From Glomus cerebriforme (taxonomy: Eukaryota; Glomeromycota; Glomeromycetes; Glomerales; Glomeraceae), in contig QKYT01000221.1 in assembly GCA_003550305.1 (NCBI GenBank), positions 57,802-121,801 of the forward strand: a stretch of DNA of 64,000 nt, in the 5' to 3' direction. Below, piece by piece: positions 48,980-60,720 of this stretch; the first letter of the stretch is position 1, and the number at the start of each line of letters is the position of its first letter. The translations under genes and the position numbers were made by a program. The notes under the pieces are model-generated. The model was not told the origin of the DNA. It was given only the letters and a program-made list of their open reading frames with translations, and made no database searches.

Positions 48980-51934
48980 GCTTTTAAAATAACACCAGTT
49001 TTGAAAAAATCGACCGGGATTATTATTCTTTGCCTTCAAATTCTGTGATAAAATGGATAAAGTCTTTAGCTTGTTATATGGATTTACAACTAAAGAAAAA
49101 ATAACCAAATGGATTGTCAAGACGGAGGATTGTCATCATCAGCCCTAGACATTTCCCTGAACAAGAGATTATGTACCCGAATGAATTATCCCTACGGTTT
49201 GCAGCAGTTTTTTGCTATTATCATCTACTTTATTCATTAATTTTAATAGCATATCTTTTAAAACTTTGGGAGTCTTTATACTTGACTCTTTCAAGAATTT
49301 AGATTCGTGATTATCAATCCATAATTTTCCTGCTTCCCCGATTCCATATTCATCATTTTCTCCATTTCCAACCTTCCTTATAATAAAATCGCCCATATGT
49401 CACATCTTCCTTCGTTTTGGCAAAATTCTTTGTGCATTTTTCCTGTCGGCATTTGCAAGGCTTGTACTCTCTCCACTTCATAAATAAAATAAAAATCCTT
49501 TTAGTTAGAAATACAATGATTAAGTACCAGAAAAGAATATAATATTTACCGAACAACTGATATTCCATTCAAACCAGAAAAGCCCTGATCAACAATAGCA
49601 TTCCACACGTGGCAATTAAACCACGTTTCTAAATTTTGATCCTTAAAATTATCATTATCGATCTCTCTAACCCTATATTGAATTTTTAACAAAAATTATA
49701 CTCATAAAACGCAATTTCGAATGAATTCTAGAAGGATATGTGATAACCTATAGTGCATATAGTGCGAATCTGATATAATCCAAATCATGATAAGTATCTT
49801 TATCGTGTTTAACATCGAATCTTTCATCTAGCTCATTAATTGTTTTTCGGACTTCCTTCAGTGACCTCTATAAGATGATAAAATAATAATTCAGTGATTT
49901 CTAAAATATGCATTGCTTGTCATAAACAGGTTAAAACGCGAGAGTTGTGGTACTTCTGGGCCAGATGTATCATATATTTCTAGACATTCGTCCTCATTGA
50001 AATGCTGCTTTATTGCTTCATCATCAATGTCAACGATAAAGGAGTGTAAAATTGCAATTAATTCATTCTTAATAAATACCAGTAGATAAGTGAAGCTCTT
50101 GCTTGAATGCTTACTGTTCGAATTTCATATCAAGACCAAGTTTGTACAGCTCTTCTTCAACGAATCTATATTTTCTCTCTTCGTAACTTGTAAGGCATTT
50201 TCAATTTCTTTGCGGTTCAATTCGCTCAGAAGAAAAGGTCCTGTCTATTTCTTGTTAGCTTCTGACATAACAAAACTAAAGACTTAAAATGTCAATAAAG
50301 AATTATACCTTATTCATTTTCACTGCTTCATCCTTGTTACCCGTTTTCGCTAATTTTCGTGAAGAACTTGTCTGAAAGAAGGTATTGATCTATAACATTC
50401 AAATCCAAGAAATACAAGGTTAGTATTACATTAAAATAACATTTGCAATAACAAAACTTACATCATCGTCTTCCTTAAATATGTTAGAGGCTAATTCGGC
50501 GCGTTCTGGCTCATCAAATTGAATCTCATCCCTATCGGTTTCCTCTTCTTTATACGTGGAGGAGGTTGATTTGGAACTTGATGATGATGTATCGTTCCGT
50601 GACTCTAATTGGCTGGAATATAATTTCTTTTCCTCTCACATGAGTATTTAATGAAGTTTCGTACTTGTACTGTATAAATCAAATCATATAATTAATAGAA
50701 GGAAAGGATAAGAGTTAATGTTAAAATTTTGAATTCACCTCTTCAATTCCTTCGTTTTGTGCCAATGTACTGTACCAAGGGTAACCAAGCTCAGTCAACC
50801 GCTCTCTTTCCATCTTTTTGTCAATCTCAAAAGAGTAAAAAATAAACGAAAATAAAATTAGGTATAAATCATCAAAAAAATATTACGACTTAACAATTGA
50901 TATTGCGACGAGGAAACCCAGGATGGCGCGAGGGCACCCTGTTTAGTATCGATGCTTTGTTTAATAGGAGCACAACAGATGACAACATGCCAAGGAAACC
51001 CAGGGTGGCGCGAGGGCACCCTGTTTAGTATTGACCTGACTCAAAGCCAAGTTATGTTGTCAACAAATTATACCCTTCTGCACGCAAAATTTACTAACCT
51101 TAAACGATTTCTTTAATAAATTTGCCTTCGAGTAAACCCTTGTTAAAAGGGTTGTATCTTTGTTCGATCGCTTCTAAACACTTCTTGTACTGGTAGTTAT
51201 AAATTTTAATAGGGTTAGATGGAATCTAAGAGCGTAGCAAATAAAGCTCGAATAGGACCAGTATTCGTTGAAATAATCTGAAAATGAAGTATGAGAAAAA
51301 ATTTATCGGTTTATGCATCTTTTTATATATTTGCAAAATAATCACATGATAATCACATGATAACCACATGAAAAATCTGTCGTGTTATTTTTTCCCGAAA
51401 ACTTTACAAATGAAATGTATGATGCTATCAAAGAGGGAGGGAGTACGCGGATCCTAGGCCATTTAATGCGAGTCCCAGCATCAAGTTATTTCTTTGCTCT
51501 CTCAGGCATTTTATAAATTTCTATACTATTTGCTTTTCCTATCACTAATGCTGACTACGAGATTTTTACACCAATACTCTTTTTCTACACTAGATTTCCG
51601 AAATAAATTACCCCATACAAATTTTCGCATATCTATATCATCCCCCACCCACACAGACAATATAAAATAATATTCCCTGTAAGAAAACTTCTCCGAGATT
51701 AGGTAATTTCGAACCTACAGCATAAATCGGGGATTAGCAATTGAGATAAAAAATAAGGCAATGTAATATACACTTACCATTACTATTAATTTTCGCAACA
51801 TTCCATTCCGCCTGAAATTTATTGCTTAATGCATTATAATATTTCGATTTTTTTATCGCACGTACGATACTGCGCAGAATTCGGCAAGTGAAGATGCTGA
51901 TATACTGTGCCAGACCTTTGCTGTGAACTTGCAT
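48980..51934 (-). pseudogene. Decayed multi-exon gene of a lineage-specific family
   Basis: Minus-strand exon blocks with mostly GT-AG borders: 51779-51934 (FTCRILRSIVRAIKKSKYYN); about 51480-51620 (GNLFRKSSVEKEYWCKNLVV); about 51110-51230 (KKCLEAIEQRYNPFNKGLLE); 50740-50826 (ERERLTELGYPWYSTLAQNE); about 50464-50640, acidic and Ser-rich; about 50311-50372; about 49930-50250 (AILHSFIVDIDDEAIKQHFN); about 49752-49870 (INELDERFDVKHDKDTYHDL); 49551-49678 (WFNCHVWNAIVDQGFSGLNG); 49166-49483 (NDEYGIGEAGKLWIDNHESK, then KTPKVLKDMLLKLMNKVD). In-frame stops include a TGA just before HMGDFIIRKV (CGA-type change), a TAA after KFEQ and a TAA after IIHSGT. The block order agrees with a recalled Rhizophagus family of unknown function. 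I cannot say what it does. Confidence 0.6.
50910..51031. repeat. Duplicated 38-base GC-rich motif inside the decayed gene
   Basis: GGAAACCCAGGRTGGCGCGA followed by GGGCACCCTGTTTAGTAT occurs at about 50912-50949 and 50994-51031, 82 bases apart, with a single difference. Its G+C content is far above its surroundings. Each copy carries GGGTGCC and CACCC words that could form a small hairpin. Confidence 0.7.
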
Positions 51935-52674
51935 GTGATGAGATTCATGTGATCATATGATTATTATAATCATACAATTGGTTATGTAAAGGCTAAAGTG
52001 ACCATAGCAAAAAATACTGCACAAAAGAGATATGAAAAAAGGGATGAGCTGGCTCCTCCTCCATTGCCACGAAAGCCTGTTGCATTAATGGGGTCTCGAG
52101 AGATACCCCATGCAACGTAGTGCAAGTGCGCCTAGCTTCATTGATGTTGATGAGTATTGGGCTTCTGTGCGAAAAATGCAAGGAGATAGACTCAATATCT
52201 TTCGACTGAATATTACTATTATTGCCTATTCTGGGTTAGATTCTCTAATCTATAACTATTTTAATGAAGTATTAATGAAGCGATCTTGTGGATTTTTGAT
52301 TCCTAAATACTATAATTATGGGTTTAAAAATTTCTATGCAACAGTTATCCAGTGAGCTTACAGGAATTATAAGAAGAGACCATAATTTTAATAATTCTTT
52401 AAAAGAGAATTATTATGGTCCAATGGAGATTGTATTGTTCTAATAATGATTGAGGTCCCATGAACTTGGATTAAAAGAAATTTTAAGATTTTTTTTTTAT
52501 ATATACTGTATATAAACGTTATCATAACTTAAAATCTTCAACAAGATTTAGAAGATTTAAAATTGATATTAAGACTTTTTTTCTTTTCTTTTTTTTTTTT
52601 AAAAAAAAAAAATCTCAATGGATTGCGGATCAATTTTATTAAGAAAATAACAATAATACAAAATTATATCTAAG
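51935..52674. other. Unassigned stretch with small coding traces
   Basis: 52000-52180 on the plus strand reads KRYEKRDELAPPPLPRKPVA and, after a one-base shift, SASAPSFIDVDEYWASVRKM; possibly an exon remnant. A palindrome GACCATAAT...ATTATGGTC lies at 52379-52421. The rest is AT-rich. Confidence 0.3.
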
Positions 52675-53105
52675 TTATATAAAAGGAAAAAAGATAACAC
52701 TGTCTCGCCCGCACTGGGAATAAAATCCGACGAAAACCAACCCTGAGACGAATATGATAACTAGAACACAGTTAATCCATATCCAAAAATCCAAAAATGA
52801 CCCTCCAAATAAATTAAAATTACGAACACAAGAATCATCTAATTTAATATTATAAAAATTATTTGATCTATTTGAAGGAGAAGGACTATTAGTACGTCTA
52901 CATTTACGTTTTTCAATAGAAGCTATATTAAATGTTATATATATATATATTTTTCTATTTCTATAAGTTTATCACATCTAGGAATCCAAATTGAATCCAT
53001 AAATGAACGATATATTAAGACTTTTTTTCTAAATTTAATGCAAGATTAACCTTAATAATGTTCCAATTGTTCCATGTAAGTTGAAATACGGTTTATCAAA
53101 ATTTC
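52675..53105 (-). CDS. 3' exons of a gene encoding a C-terminal membrane anchor
   Basis: Last exon 52675-52922 reads EKRKCRRTNSPSPSNRSNNF, LDDSCVRNFNLFGGSFLDFW, then one membrane helix (INCVLVIIFVSGLVFVGFY) and a short tail QCGRDSVIFFPFI. A 53-base intron (52923-52975, GTGATA...AATATAG) joins it to exon 52976-53028 (VLIYRSFMDSIWIPR). A second short intron (53029-53050, GTTAAT...TTTAG) leads to DKPYFNLHGTIGTLL. Phases agree at both joins. Further upstream a TGA blocks this frame, so the 5' end is missing, lies in exons not found, or is broken. The second intron would be only 22 bases, unusually short. No family recognised. Confidence 0.4.
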
Positions 53106-53689
53106 ACTATAGAAAATTTACAGAAACTCGTAAACGATCATATAACGACATCGGTTATTTTTTTTTATTTATTCTGTATTTAATTAGATGTAATGATAAG
53201 AGATTTAATCACAAAAAAAAAATATTTTTTTGACGTAGACGCTTGCGTATATAGATCGAAGATGTATTTTTATTTTATCCAAATAGTGTTTCTTTGTTCA
53301 TCTTTTTCAAAATTGTTTGCATGATTATTTTTTTAATTTGAGTTATCACTCCTTTAGATAAATTTTAAGAATTTTCGCTTCTATTAAAGGGGTTAAATTG
53401 AACAAACAAATAAACAGCTTTAATAATATAAAAACTTTTCTGCTAAAATCGAAATTTAAAGAAAGAAATACGATAAATTATATGCTGCATATGTTTAATG
53501 TCACATGACTCACATCAAAGTTGTTAGGTATTGAATTTTTTTTCTTCTCTTTTATATTAGGAATAAATAAATAAATAAATATATATATATATACTTGTGC
53601 AAATTTTGGACCTTTATCCAAATAATTCACCAAATTCAATTCACGCTTTAGAATTGACCGCTGATGAAACAGCCATACGAAGAAAAAAA

Positions 53690-54930
53690 GTTGGATACTA
53701 TTTTAGGTTTCGTTTTATCTTTTAAAATGATATGTTTGTTTGTTTATTTATTTTGTTTTAGATTCATATTCCAATTCCATTATTATAACAATACCCAAAC
53801 ATTGCTATTATTGCTATTCCACGTGAATATTCTCCTTCAGCTGATTTTTTAAATAATATAAAAATGAACACTCATTAGTTTGGAAAAGCTGCAATAATGG
53901 ACATTAATTAACATAACAACAAGCTACTAAAAATTGTCCTAATATATAATTTTTATTGGCTATCTTTTTAAAATATTCGAAAGTCAATTTTTCATTTTTT
54001 TTTTTTTTGTAGTTCCATATCCATGTTGATAACAACTTCCAACAAAAAATTGTGCTAATGAATGATCTTGTTCTGGTATCTTAATAAATAAATTAAATGC
54101 TTTCTTCAAGTTTTCAACTGTTCCAATTCCATGATAATTAAAATATCCAAGTAAAAAAATGGAATTTGAATTATTTTGATTATTTAATAGCCAATTATAA
54201 AATTCATGTAAATTTATATTAAGGATCATAATAAAATCAAGAACGTACTTTCAATTCTATTCTTTTAGTATTATACACCTTAAATATGAGATCTATTATT
54301 TCATTAACTATTATACTTAAACCCTTCCCAGATGAAGCATTTTCATTAATTTCTTTATTCTTTGATACTGTATTACTATTATATTCTATTTCATTTGTAT
54401 TCAAATCACGAAAATTTTGAATTATTTGAGATAATTCTTTAGGTAATGAATTTTCAATCCTATTTGAAGTTAGATTTTCATTTTGAATATGATTAGTTAT
54501 ATCATTTTGTGAATGTAAAGTAAACGTTTTTAATCTTTTGACGACTTCATGCATAGATGGTCAATTATTTGGTTCACCATCCCAACATTAAAAACCATTT
54601 AATTTGAGTAAATAAACTTTTAACAAATAAAAACAATTTATCAAAATTATATTTACCAGTATAAAGATTAGCATAATCATTAGGAGTATTAGGAATAATT
54701 TTTTCTCTCCGACCTTGTGAAATTTTATACATTAAACTTAAATCATATGCTTCTTCTTGAAATGGTGGGATTCCGCTTGACAATATAAGGAACCATACCA
54801 AGTAATCTTGATTTAGATTTAGAAGCTTCTTCAATTATTTTTGATAAGCTGAAATCCGCCAACTTGATGACATCCTGATGAACCAACACGTTACAGGAAT
54901 GATATAATAACAAATTTGCAATACTAGATA
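53690..54930 (-). pseudogene. Kinase-Sel1 protein pseudogene, 5' truncated with internal deletion
   Basis: From 54930 downward: SCNVLVHQDVIKLADFSLSK (DFG altered to DFS), LLGMVPYI, then an abrupt jump to SSGIPPFQEEAYDLSLMYKI. The activation segment and following helix, about 40 residues, are deleted. RREKIIPNTPNDYANLYTG precedes an intron, then CWDGEPNN-stop-PSMHEVV (TGA at 54561-54563, an Arg-to-stop CGA change), a linker, and Sel1 repeats (SIFLLGYFNYHGIGT, QFFVGSCYQHGYG). A frameshift lies at a poly-A run near 53995, followed by FEYFKKIANKNYILGQFLV and ARGIAI-like, GYCYNNGIGI near 53780. The N-lobe is absent. A MITE lies directly upstream (54956-55128). Confidence 0.8.
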
Positions 54931-54955
54931 TTAATATTTATCAAGTCGTGGTGTA

Positions 54956-55128
54956 CAATATTTTCACTATATATAACGAATTTTCATAACACGTGTTCTT
55001 TAGCCAATCAAATGTTTTAAATATCCTTCGTTATAACGAACCAGCAGTCAATTAAATTCTTTAAATTCTTCGCTATAATCTTATACGAAACCCGGATTTG
55101 TTTACTTTGTTATATTGAGGGCAGACTG
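54956..55128. mobile_element. Pogo/Tc1-like MITE beside the kinase pseudogene
   Basis: TA flanks both ends (54954-54955 and 55129-55130). The right end in reverse complement is CAGTCTGCCCTCAATATAAC, like the CAGTCAACTCTCGTTATAAC ends of the element at 24328. The left end (CAATATTTTCACTATATATA) is more eroded. Inside are ATATAACGAA and CGTTATAACGAA words plus a CAGTCAATTAAATTCTTT copy, as in a rearranged or nested element. Confidence 0.5.
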
Positions 55129-55130
55129 TA

Positions 55131-55923
55131 CATTTGTGATTATGTACTAGTGATTTTTTTGCCATTGTAGTAATTTACAAAATCCTTATATGAAGGGTCC
55201 TATTCTAAAAGTATTTCAAATTGAAATATTGAGTGAGCTAACTAGTTTTAACCAATCACTGCTATTTCATCAAGTGAATCAATTTTATTAATAAATTAAC
55301 ATATTAATTGAGAAAGTATATAATAAATATATATAACTTTTGCTAACATAACTTTTAATTGTTTTACCATACTTTTTGTCAAAATTGATTTTATATAACA
55401 AATTGATGTAAATGACATGATTCACACATTACTTTTATGTACCCTTGAATATGTGCCAATTATGGATTATTATAATAAAAAAAATGCAAGTTCAACATTG
55501 GAATTAAATCCTAATATGGATGGATAAATTCAACTATTTTTTTTACCAGAACTAACGATAATTTCGAAGCTTCCTTTTTTTATTAATAGTTGCTACATAT
55601 GGCGAAAATAGCCCAAACGTAACAATGTCCCAAATCTGTCGACTTGGGCCCGAAACCCAGTTTTAGATGGTATTAAACATTTTTAAACCTAGCTTGGTTT
55701 GTAGAGTTTTGGCTTCGCGTAACTTAAGGACAATATGTATAATGACAACTCAGATACTGCGGAATGCTAAATTTATTTCGATCTGCGATAGGTAAATCAT
55801 CTAAACCGTAATTAATGATCTGTGAGACTGTGACCGTAACTTCGATAAATAGTAAACAAGAAAAAAAAATCTTTACTTCCTTGTAATAAAATTTTTTATT
55901 TTAATTGTCTGATAAACACTGAA
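55131..55923. other. Upstream region of the first kinase-Sel1 gene with a foldback-unit copy
   Basis: 55455-55590 carries a diverged copy of the 42.8-44.0 kb repeat (AATCCTAATATGGATGGATA, then AACGATAATTTCGAAGCTTC). The remainder should hold the promoter of the kinase gene at 55924. No clear element can be fixed; an A-rich run precedes the start. Confidence 0.5.
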
Positions 55924-58188
55924 ATGCAAGCTTCTAACGATCAAAATGAATGGATTAATCAAATCGAAGAAGTTATTTCTAAAAATCATATAAAATATTA
56001 CGAATATAAAGATTTTTACAACGTTGAAAAAATTGGTAACGATAATTTTGGAAAAGTTTATCGTGCAAACTGGAAAAATTCAGTACAATATTTTGTATTA
56101 AAATCAGTTAACCTTAACAACGATACTATAAAGGAAATCATTTATGAGGTAATTACTGTACATAATATTATAATATGATCTTGGTACACTCCTTAAAATT
56201 TAATCTTTGAATAATTGTGATAATTATATTTAAATTTTAGTTTGAACTTCATCATAAATTCGATTTTCAAAAATATATCATCCAATTTTTTGGAATTACA
56301 AATAAAGGTATACTAAAAAATGATATGTACATTATTTAACATAAATATAACAATAATTTAATTTGTTGTTTTTAAAATTAGAAAGTCAAAATGGTCAATT
56401 GAAGGAATATTTATTGGTAATGGAGTATGCTGATGGAGGTTCTCTTCAAAACTATTTGAAAGAAAATTTTAAGAAATTATCTTGGAAAGAAAAATACAAA
56501 TTAGCATTCCAATTAACTTGCGCTGTATCATATTTACATGATAACGGAATTGTGCATCATGATTTGGTAATTTATTTATTTTATTGAATTATTTAATTAT
56601 TTATAATTTTATTTGATTTTAGTTGACTTATATTTTATTATATTTCCGATTATTAGCATTCTAATAATATTTTAGTTCATCAAAATATTATCAAATTAGC
56701 TAACTTTGGGTTATCAAATAGTGTTAAAGTATCTAAGCAACAACTGGATTTGCTTGATATAGATCGTATAGTTCCTTATATTGATCCAATAATATTAAAA
56801 AATAATGATAATTTAATGCAACCATATTTGTTAAATGAAAAGTGTAATGTTTACAGTATTGGAGTGCTTTTATGGGAGATATCTAATGGCCAACAACCAT
56901 TTAAAGATGAATCATGTGATGCTGATTTAATCATGCGAATTATACAAGGTCATAGAGAAACAATTGTTCCAAATACTTCTACGGATTATTTTAATCTTTA
57001 TACTGGTAAATGTAGTTTTTTTGAATTTTTTATACTTTAATTTATAATATTAACTGTTAAGTCTAACTAATAATTTTTATGCTTAATATATTTGTTTTAG
57101 AATGTTGGAATGGTGAACCATATAATAGACCGAATATGAAACAAGTAGTTGCTAATTTAAAAGCAATTATTATAAAAGCAGATATAATAATAGAAGATTG
57201 TCAAACAGATAATAAACATCAAGTTAATTTCGTTAATAATTCATTACATGAAACATTATCTCAATACGATTTTGATAAATTAAATATAAAAGAAATGAAA
57301 CCTACAACTCAAAATATTAATGAAACCATATTTGAAGAGGATTTAAGTATTGTAATTGATGAATTGGTTGATCTTCGTTTTAAAGAGGCAAATGAAGGAA
57401 AAGATGAAATAATAAGAAAGAAACATTTTTTTGATCATATTAATAACTACAAAATAAAAATACAGGAAATCTTTAATTGGCTTTTAAATAATCAAAATAA
57501 TTCATCAAATTCTATTTATTTACTTGGATATTTTAATTATAATGGAATTGAAATTGAAGTTAATAAACAAAATGCAATTAAATTATATCAAAAAGCAATA
57601 GAGTTGGAAAATAATATGGCTCAATTTGATCTTGCCTATATATATATAATTGAAGATAATTCTAAAGAAAATTATCATGAAGCTTTTGAATTATTAGATA
57701 AAGTTGCAGTAGGAGGATATTCAAGTGGAATAAATATGTTAGGTTATTGTTATGAACATGGAATTGGAATTACTTCTGATGTAACAAAGGCATTTGAATT
57801 ATATCAAAATGCAGCAGATTTAGGGAATTCATATGCAATGAGTAACCTAGGATGGTGTTATGAAAATCTTTATAATGATGAACAAAAAGCATTTGAATTA
57901 TACCAAAAAGCAGCAGATTTAGGAAATTCATTTGGAATGTATAACTTAGGATATTGTTATAAAGATGGTTATGGAACAGATTTAAATTTGCAAAAAGCAT
58001 TCGAATCATATCAAAAAGCATCAAATTTAGGAGTTTATACAGCTCAATGTGAACTTGCTTTAATGTATGAAAAAGGAGAAGGAATTCAAAAAGATATGAA
58101 TCAAGCGATTTATTGGTATAAAAAATCTGCTAAACAAGGAAACAAATGTGCTCAAAATAAATTAAAAGATCTTTCAATAGAATATTAG
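55924..58188 (+). CDS. Protein kinase-like protein with Sel1 repeats (probable pseudokinase)
   Basis: Five exons: 55924-56148, 56241-56307, 56382-56566, 56657-57005, 57101-58188. All are GT-AG with agreeing phases, giving 637 residues. Kinase-like domain about residues 30-300: glycine loop GNDNFGKVYRANW (one Gly replaced by Asp), VLKSV with the ATP-binding Lys, hinge MEYADGGSL, catalytic loop HHDL (HRD Arg is His), HSNNILVHQ, and LANFGLS where the DFG Asp is Asn. The altered glycine loop, HRD and DFG suggest weak or no phosphotransfer. After CWNGEPYNRPNMKQVV and an acidic linker come six Sel1 repeats (about 408-630), such as SGINMLGYCYEHGIG and KAFELYQKAADLGN, a helical protein-binding scaffold. 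It is likely a signalling adaptor. It shares exon structure with the gene at 60721. Confidence 0.88.
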
Positions 58189-58296
58189 CACTTATTATAT
58201 AGTTTTATTCTTGACTTCAAATATTAGTTTTATTAAATTATCCTATCAAATTACAGATTTTAGCAAAATAGTATATAAAAATGTTATGTTTTATAT

Positions 58297-58680
58297 AGGG
58301 TTGGATCAATCTAATCTGGTTCGATCCTAAAAAGACCGGTCTTTCAGTCAAGATCGGACTGGACCGATTATAAATAAAATGGACTTATGAATCAGTCCAG
58401 ATCTGGTCCAAAGGACCAGTCTTTGGTCCAAATTCATTAACTTCATATCGATTACTGATTAGGTTTGCATACTAATTATTATTAAAAGTTTAGCAAAACA
58501 ATATAATCAACAATATAGGTCGCTATAATTGTTTAATTACTTTGTTTAAACAATAAAATTAATTTAAATATTAAACTTTTAATATAAAGTATATTGTTAT
58601 TTTTAATAAAGTTTATATTATTTTATTATTTTAAAAATCAAAGTTATTAAATATCAGGACTTGTCTGGACCGGTACTCAA
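58297..58680. mobile_element. Possible hAT-like or other non-autonomous repeat
   Basis: The left part is rich in short inverted words (AAAGACCGGTCTTT, CCAGATCTGG, GGTCCAAAGGACC) and the right end has GGACTTGTCTGGACCGGT. The repeated GGACCGG motif at both sides suggests subterminal repeats of a transposon. Exact ends and target duplication were not found. Confidence 0.35.
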
Positions 58681-58689
58681 ATCACAGGT

Positions 58690-58915
58690 AAAGACCACCT
58701 AGTATCGCCATAAAATCCCCACGTGATCATAGTAAAATATTTGACACCTCGTATCACACCCATCCTTTCTTTATTAAATATTCTAGGGACAAAAAATTTT
58801 TTTCGGTGATTTGTCACGCAATTATTCATCACATGGATAATTTCTTAATGCCATAGTGACGGTCAAAAAGTCACGTGGGGTGAAAATTTTATGGCGATGC
58901 TGGAGTAAATTTTAT
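58690..58915. mobile_element. MITE with CACCCCACGTGA inverted ends, copy 2
   Basis: Left end AGTATCGCCATAAAATCCCC, ACGTGA. Right end in reverse complement CAGCATCGCCATAAAATTTT, CACCCCACGTGACT. Same family as 14265-14455, including the GGRGTAAATTTT beyond the right terminus. No frame. Confidence 0.65.
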
Positions 58916-59359
58916 TTAACGATAGTAGTAATAAATTTATATATATGAAATATTTATTGGCAACAAATTTTAATAATCTATTCTTTAAACTATTATCTTC
59001 AAATTTCTTTTTTCAAAAAAGAAAGAAAAGGATTTCATCCAATATTATTTTCATCATCTTGATTAATTTCGAAGATCTATATAATAAATATTAAAATATT
59101 AATAAAAATAAAACTATAAATGTTATAATCAGTTATAATAATTATTAATAAAAAAAATATATTGATTGAATAATATCGATTAAAAACATATATTGATTAA
59201 TAATGTTAAAGTAAATTACCTGCATTTACTGTTATTCTGGAAGATTTTTGAAATTTAAAAGTCTATTTGTATAGATTGCTTGAGGATGTGTTTGAAGCTT
59301 TGAATTTTTAGATTTTTTTTTCTCTTGATTTTTATTATCTCTAATATTCTCACATTCCT
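58916..59359. other. AT-rich intergenic stretch
   Basis: Nothing supported on either strand; this side faces the 3' end of the minus-strand kinase remnant. Confidence 0.35.
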
Positions 59360-59890
59360 TTATTTGACACTTTCTTTATCATATTTTTCGCCATTCCATA
59401 CACGATATAATTCCTTAGCAATTGGTCTATTTTCTGCTTTAGCATCCCAACACTTAGCAATTAAATCTGCAAGGTATATCTTTAGAAATATCATATTAAT
59501 AGCTAAAACTTGATCGTGAGGAATATCATTGTAAGGAGGTTCTTCAGATATACTGTATATTCATTTATCATTATCCCAAATGAGTAAACTGAATATCTGA
59601 TGCTTTTACACGTAAAACTTCTGGTGCCATGATATAAGGTAATACTCCATAAATTCCTCTATTTTTAACTGATAATACACTTCACAGCTAATAAATATGT
59701 CACCAATACCATATAAGAATATATAAAAGTCCCTATCAGATTTCTAGTCCAATTTTTAAAGTTATCCTTAAATTTTTTAGCATTGCAAGGCTGACCCCAT
59801 TTTTCTCCCGTGCCGGATTCATTACATTCTCCACATGTTCTATATACTCATCCATATACCACTCTTTCGTCTATCTCTTTTGCTGATTCA
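59360..59890 (-). pseudogene. Zinc-ribbon protein kinase remnant
   Basis: From 59890 downward: SAKEIDERVVYG, then YRTCGECNESGTGEKWGQPC, a Cys-pair motif like the N-terminal zinc ribbon of many Rhizophagus kinases, AKKFKDNFKNWTRN, a jump over the whole N-lobe, then NRGIYGVLPYIMAPEVLRVK (activation segment with APE) and, after frame changes and stops, EEPPYNDIPHDQVLAI and CWDAKAENRPIAKELYRVW, ending at a TAA at 59360-59362. The catalytic loop and N-lobe are lost. It lies between the two intact kinase-Sel1 genes on the opposite strand. Confidence 0.7.
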
Positions 59891-60720
59891 GTAGTTGAAA
59901 CAATAGTAACATGTCTTTTTGAAAAAATTAGTAATATACAAAATATAATAATTCAATAATCATCAGGATCAAACATCTTTCTCCTAAAGTAATAGTTACT
60001 TTAAATTTGAATGCAAAAGAGTATCAGAATTTTTATAATAAGGAATGAAACGAATACTTTAGTGCAACAATTCGAAAGTATGTCTAACCATTTTTTGCCG
60101 ATCATCAAAAAAATTAGCGTAAACGATAAAAAAGGGTATTGTTTAGAAGTTTCAAATCGAAAACAAAAACTAAATTTGTTATAGAGTAAACAAAAAAAAA
60201 TTATTTTTATTATTAATTTTTTAACCACGACGCCATAATTTTTAGATTAGTATTGATAACGAAAAAACTAACTTTAATCGGTAGAAAGCTTATGTGAGAT
60301 ATTTGGTAAAGCGGAATTTTTATTGATAAATTGCAAATTTTGATAAAATCATCTGTATCACTTTATTATTACTATATTCTTTTTGTAAAACAAAATACAA
60401 TAAATTACATAAAATTAATTTCCATCAGCGGAGGAACAATGGTGAAGCTTCAAATAATTAAAGTCCTTTAAGTTTTGAGATTTGAGCTAAACCGCATGAA
60501 TTAATTTTAAAAACTTTTTATTACATACGAATTTAAGTTAATATACGTATGCTGTTTCTAAGTTGTAGCCCTTGGATTTCTTGATCGACGAAATGCATAG
60601 CGATCGACGGTTACATAAATTACAAATAATATAAATAAACATGCATAAAGCTTTTTTCATACTTTTTTGCCATAATAATTTATTCATTCTATTATGTTCA
60701 AGTATTAAAATAACTCCAAA
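59891..60720. other. Upstream region of the second kinase-Sel1 gene
   Basis: No supported gene. The 75-codon minus frame at 60001-60228 looks like chance. The promoter of the gene at 60721 should lie here but shows no identifiable box. Confidence 0.4.

Noticed and set aside
53664..53852. 62-codon plus-strand frame
   Set aside because: Antisense of the Sel1-repeat remnant (GYCYNNGIG-type) on the minus strand.
58310..58340. GGTTCGATCC resembling a tRNA B-box
   Set aside because: No matching A-box, no cloverleaf could be folded, and it lies in a transposon-like repeat.
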